Shown here piece after piece: positions 7,224 through 8,751 of a stretch of 8,751 nt of DNA; position 1 is the stretch's first letter; the number at the start of each line of letters is the position of its first letter. The translations under genes were made by a program, and so were the position numbers. Origin of the DNA: Planctomycetota bacterium (lineage in GTDB: Bacteria > Planctomycetota > Brocadiia > JAJRTI01); assembly GCA_024278415.1 (NCBI GenBank), contig JAJRTI010000005.1, positions 1 through 8,751 on the forward strand, read 5' to 3'. The notes under the pieces were generated by a model that did no database searches, had not been told where the DNA came from, and worked only from the letters and a program-made list of their open reading frames with translations.

Positions 7224-7808
7224 ATGTGGGTAGAGCACTGGACCCTGGAAGACGAGCCAGCTTTGAGCCGCACGCAGACGCCAACACGAGCGAAGGACGC
7301 CCGCTCCGGCATTGACTGGGGCGAGGTGGTCGGTCGTCTCCACGGCCGCGTGTTCGGCATCGCGCTCCGGCTCATGCGCAACGAACAGGACGCGCTCGAC
7401 GCGGCGCAAGAGACCTTCTTCCGGGCCATGCGCGCCGCGGACAAGATCGACCTGTCCCGGCCCATGTTCCCCTGGCTCGCTCGCATCGTGTCAAACATCT
7501 GCATCGACTCGCTTCGCCGGCGCGGGGTGCTCCACTTCGACGGCGCGGAGAAGCTCGCACAAGTCAGCTCGGCCGCGCGGCGGCCCGACCAGATCCTGAG
7601 CGCGGTCGCTGACGCGGAAAAAGTGCGCCGATGCGTGGACCAGCTTCCCGATACCTACCGGGCCGTCGTGGTGCTCAAGTATCAAGCCGGCCTGTCGAAT
7701 CGAGAGATCTCCGACACGCTCAAGATCTCGCGCGAGGCGCTGCGCGTGCGGCTCTTCCGCGCCAGGCAATTGCTACGCGATCTGTTCGAGGAAGGCAAAG
7801 CAAGATGA
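7224..7808 (+). CDS. ECF-family RNA polymerase sigma factor (sigma-70 family)
   Basis: This 194-aa protein directs RNA polymerase to a stress or envelope regulon. Region 2 (about residues 35-99) contains LHGRVFGIALRLM, the core-binding DAAQETFFRAM and the -10-reading MFPWLARIVSNICIDSLRRR. Region 4 (about 131-185) contains QLPDTYRAVVVLKYQ and the helix-turn-helix LSNREISDTLKISREALRVR that binds the -35 element. The lack of regions 1 and 3 and the length are normal for ECF factors. The start is uncertain: ATG 7224 is preferred because the alternative GTG at 7191 (205 aa) lies in a heptamer repeat; neither has a clear ribosome-binding site. The stop overlaps the anti-sigma start (ATGA), so the two are translationally coupled. 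ECF factors often control their own operon, but I could not identify that promoter. Confidence 0.9.
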   Translation: MWVEHWTLEDEPALSRTQTPTRAKDARSGIDWGEVVGRLHGRVFGIALRLMRNEQDALDAAQETFFRAMRAADKIDLSRPMFPWLARIVSNICIDSLRRRGVLHFDGAEKLAQVSSAARRPDQILSAVADAEKVRRCVDQLPDTYRAVVVLKYQAGLSNREISDTLKISREALRVRLFRARQLLRDLFEEGKAR

Positions 7809-8293
7809 GTTGCCCCATCACAACCGAAATGCTCAGCGCGTACGCGGACGACCTGCTATCGCCGTCCGAGCGCGATCTCGTCACCCAGCATCTGGCCGAG
7901 TGCGGCGAGTGCGCGGCTGTGGCCGCGGCCCTCCAAGATGAAGCCGAAGCCCTCCGGTCCGCACTCGGCGCCGGGCGCCTGCCGACCGAGGCGTTCATGC
8001 GCTCGAAGCCCGCGGCTCAACCCTTGGCCACCCTATGGAAGCTTGCGGCCGCGGCCGCGCTGGTCATGGCCACAAGCTTGACCACCATCTGGCTCGACCG
8101 TATGACCTCGCTCAGCGAGACACAGCGCTCGTTCGGCGGATTGAACCTGATCAAAATCTTCTCCGGCGCCAAGTCTCCCAAGATCACCATCCGCGTCTCC
8201 CGCGATGACAGCCGTTGGCGCATCGCGCCCGCTTGCTATGTGGTGAACCGGGAAGGCGCCCAGCCGCCAGGAGAGGACGACGTCGACCTGTAG
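7805..8293 (+). CDS. ZAS-type membrane anti-sigma factor (zinc finger, single transmembrane helix)
   Basis: The 162-aa protein is the likely partner that holds the upstream ECF sigma factor inactive. Residues 3-36 form the zinc-binding anti-sigma domain: C3, then HLAECGEC with H29, C33 and C36, the Hx3Cx2C signature, after AYADDLLSPSERDLVTQHL. A single membrane helix spans about 77-97 (WKLAAAAALVMATSLTTIWL). A short extracytoplasmic tail of about 65 residues (98-162) with basic and acidic patches follows and has no domain I recognise. The ATG at 7805 overlaps the sigma stop by 4 nt, and GAGGAAGG (7788-7795) lies upstream. An upstream in-frame start would only extend into the sigma gene. Thiol chemistry at the zinc site or signalled proteolysis are the known release routes in this family; which applies cannot be seen. 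Confidence 0.9.
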   Translation: MSCPITTEMLSAYADDLLSPSERDLVTQHLAECGECAAVAAALQDEAEALRSALGAGRLPTEAFMRSKPAAQPLATLWKLAAAAALVMATSLTTIWLDRMTSLSETQRSFGGLNLIKIFSGAKSPKITIRVSRDDSRWRIAPACYVVNREGAQPPGEDDVDL

Positions 8294-8332
8294 CCGACTG
8301 CGCCAGCATTCGGGACTCACAGGGAGGTCCCA

Positions 8333-8353
8333 AGCCCTGGCGGGCTCGGCTAC
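8333..8353 (-). repeat. REP-like stem-loop with GTAG foot
   Basis: On the minus strand GTAG (8353-8350) is followed by the stem AGCCC-GCCA-GGGCT (8346-8333). Its first 19 bases match the left half of the element at 4667 with one difference, so the two belong to one family. Confidence 0.55.
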
Positions 8354-8360
8354 CGTCCGT

Positions 8361-8414
8361 CGGAACGCGGAGGCGTTCCGCTCCGAATACCTCCGCGCCA
8401 CGCGGAGATGCTAC
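8361..8414 (-). repeat. Two adjacent stem-loops, the second with a GTAG foot
   Basis: CGGAACGC-GGAG-GCGTTCCG (8361-8380) has an 8-bp perfect stem. CTCCGCG-CCA-CGCGGAG (8391-8407) has a 7-bp perfect stem and on the minus strand is preceded by GTAG (8414-8411). Both GTAG feet in this region face the same way, unlike the inverted pairs further left. Confidence 0.55.
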
Positions 8415-8430
8415 AGCTTACGACTCTACG

Positions 8431-8473
8431 CTTCCTCCCAAGCTTGGCTTGGAGGAAGAGGCGGCTGCGCCGC
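8431..8473. repeat. Long stem-loop plus small adjacent hairpin
   Basis: CTTCCTCC, a bulged C, and AAGC pair with GCTTGGAGGAAG around a TTG loop (8431-8458), giving 12 pairs. GCGGC-TGC-GCCGC follows at 8461-8473. No T-run follows the large stem. Confidence 0.55.
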
Positions 8474-8502
8474 GCGTCCACCGTACGGCGCAATGGTGCA
8501 AA

Positions 8503-8748
8503 CTTAAGCTTGCCGTCCCGTAGGAACGACCGAAAACAGCCCAGCACTTCAGTGCTGGGAGTTGTGCCGTCGGTGGCAAATTGCTAGTCCCGTAGGGACG
8601 GCTGAACGTTGTCGAATCGCCCATCTGAGGCCGTTCGCAGCGTTCAGTCGTCCCTACGGGACTAGGGTTCACTCGTGGACCCGTTTTCCCAGCACTGAAG
8701 TGCTGGGCTAGTCTCAATTGTCCCTACGGGACAGCAGATCGCCTTAAG
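8503..8748. repeat. Nested modular dyad of about 246 bp built from two short palindrome families
   Basis: Modules run symmetrically about position 8624: CTTAAG (8503-8508), GTCCCGTAGGAAC (8515-8527), CCCAGCACTTCAGTGCTGGG (8540-8559), GTCCCGTAGGGAC (8587-8599), then their complements GTCCCTACGGGAC (8650-8662), CCCAGCACTGAAGTGCTGGG (8688-8707), GTCCCTACGGGAC (8720-8732) and CTTAAG (8743-8748). The central arms 8584-8611 and 8638-8665 agree at 26 of 28 positions. The stretches between modules are not complementary, so only the modules are conserved. Confidence 0.8.
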
Positions 8749-8751
8749 TCA

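Larger units (their letters stand above)
8294..8751. other. 458-nt gene-free region packed with stem-loops
   Basis: No reading frame here has a credible start, ribosome-binding site or protein-like composition. It splits into a ladder of unrelated hairpins (8327-8473) and a large modular dyad (8503-8748) that reaches almost to the right edge. No RNA gene was recognised. Confidence 0.75.

Noticed and set aside
7631..7804. Longer version of the anti-sigma gene starting inside the sigma factor gene
   Set aside because: The extra residues overlap region 4 of the sigma factor in another frame. The ATG at 7805 gives the classic ATGA overlap and a zinc-binding Cys at position 3.
8215..8523. A 102-codon frame overlapping the end of the anti-sigma gene and the repeat region
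   Set aside because: It runs through several hairpins, has no ribosome-binding site and no protein-like composition.
8503..8748. A CRISPR array at the right edge
   Set aside because: The repeats are short, occur in both orientations and mirror each other, and spacing is irregular; CRISPR repeats are direct with even spacers.

Overview
High-GC bacterial DNA, probably from a chromosome. The gene types (a Gfo/Idh/MocA oxidoreductase, a secreted GH123/DUF4091-type glycosidase with a carbohydrate-binding domain, a URO-D-like corrinoid-type methyltransferase, a GAF-AAA+-Fis sigma-54 activator, and an ECF sigma factor with a zinc-finger anti-sigma) suit Planctomycetota, Hydrogenedentota, Lentisphaerota or a neighbouring phylum. 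That placement is inference from gene content and style; there is no rRNA or other marker in the window.

Layout. (1) 1-383, minus: N-terminal part of a Gfo/Idh/MocA oxidoreductase, running off the left edge. It is divergent from (2) 631-2961, plus: an exported 776-aa glycoside hydrolase-like protein. Back-to-back sigma-70-type promoters are visible between them. (3) 3105-4355, minus: a URO-D-like protein, convergent with the hydrolase. Both flanks carry a copy of the same perfect or near-perfect palindrome and a copy of the same paired GTAG-footed stem-loop element. (4) 4760-6256, minus: a sigma-54-dependent activator with an N-terminal GAF domain, read from a near-consensus promoter about 200 nt upstream. 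(5) 6537-7163, plus: a small class I SAM methyltransferase-like protein, divergent from the activator and possibly leaderless. (6) 7224-7808 and 7805-8293, plus: an ECF sigma factor and its ZAS-type membrane anti-sigma factor, overlapping by 4 nt (ATGA). (7) 8294-8751: no gene, but a dense array of stem-loops that includes a nested dyad of about 246 bp.

How the genes may work together. The left half looks like polysaccharide or sugar metabolism: secreted glycan cleavage next to sugar-type redox chemistry. The right half is regulatory: one sigma-54 activator responding to a small-molecule or other GAF signal, and one envelope-sensing ECF/anti-sigma pair. Nothing in the sequence links the two halves, and I found no sigma-54 promoter in the window.

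The most unusual content is intergenic. At least four families of palindromic repeats fill nearly every gap on the left and right. Several carry the GTAG foot known from REP sequences mobilised by RAYT (TnpA-REP) transposases, but no such transposase is present here.
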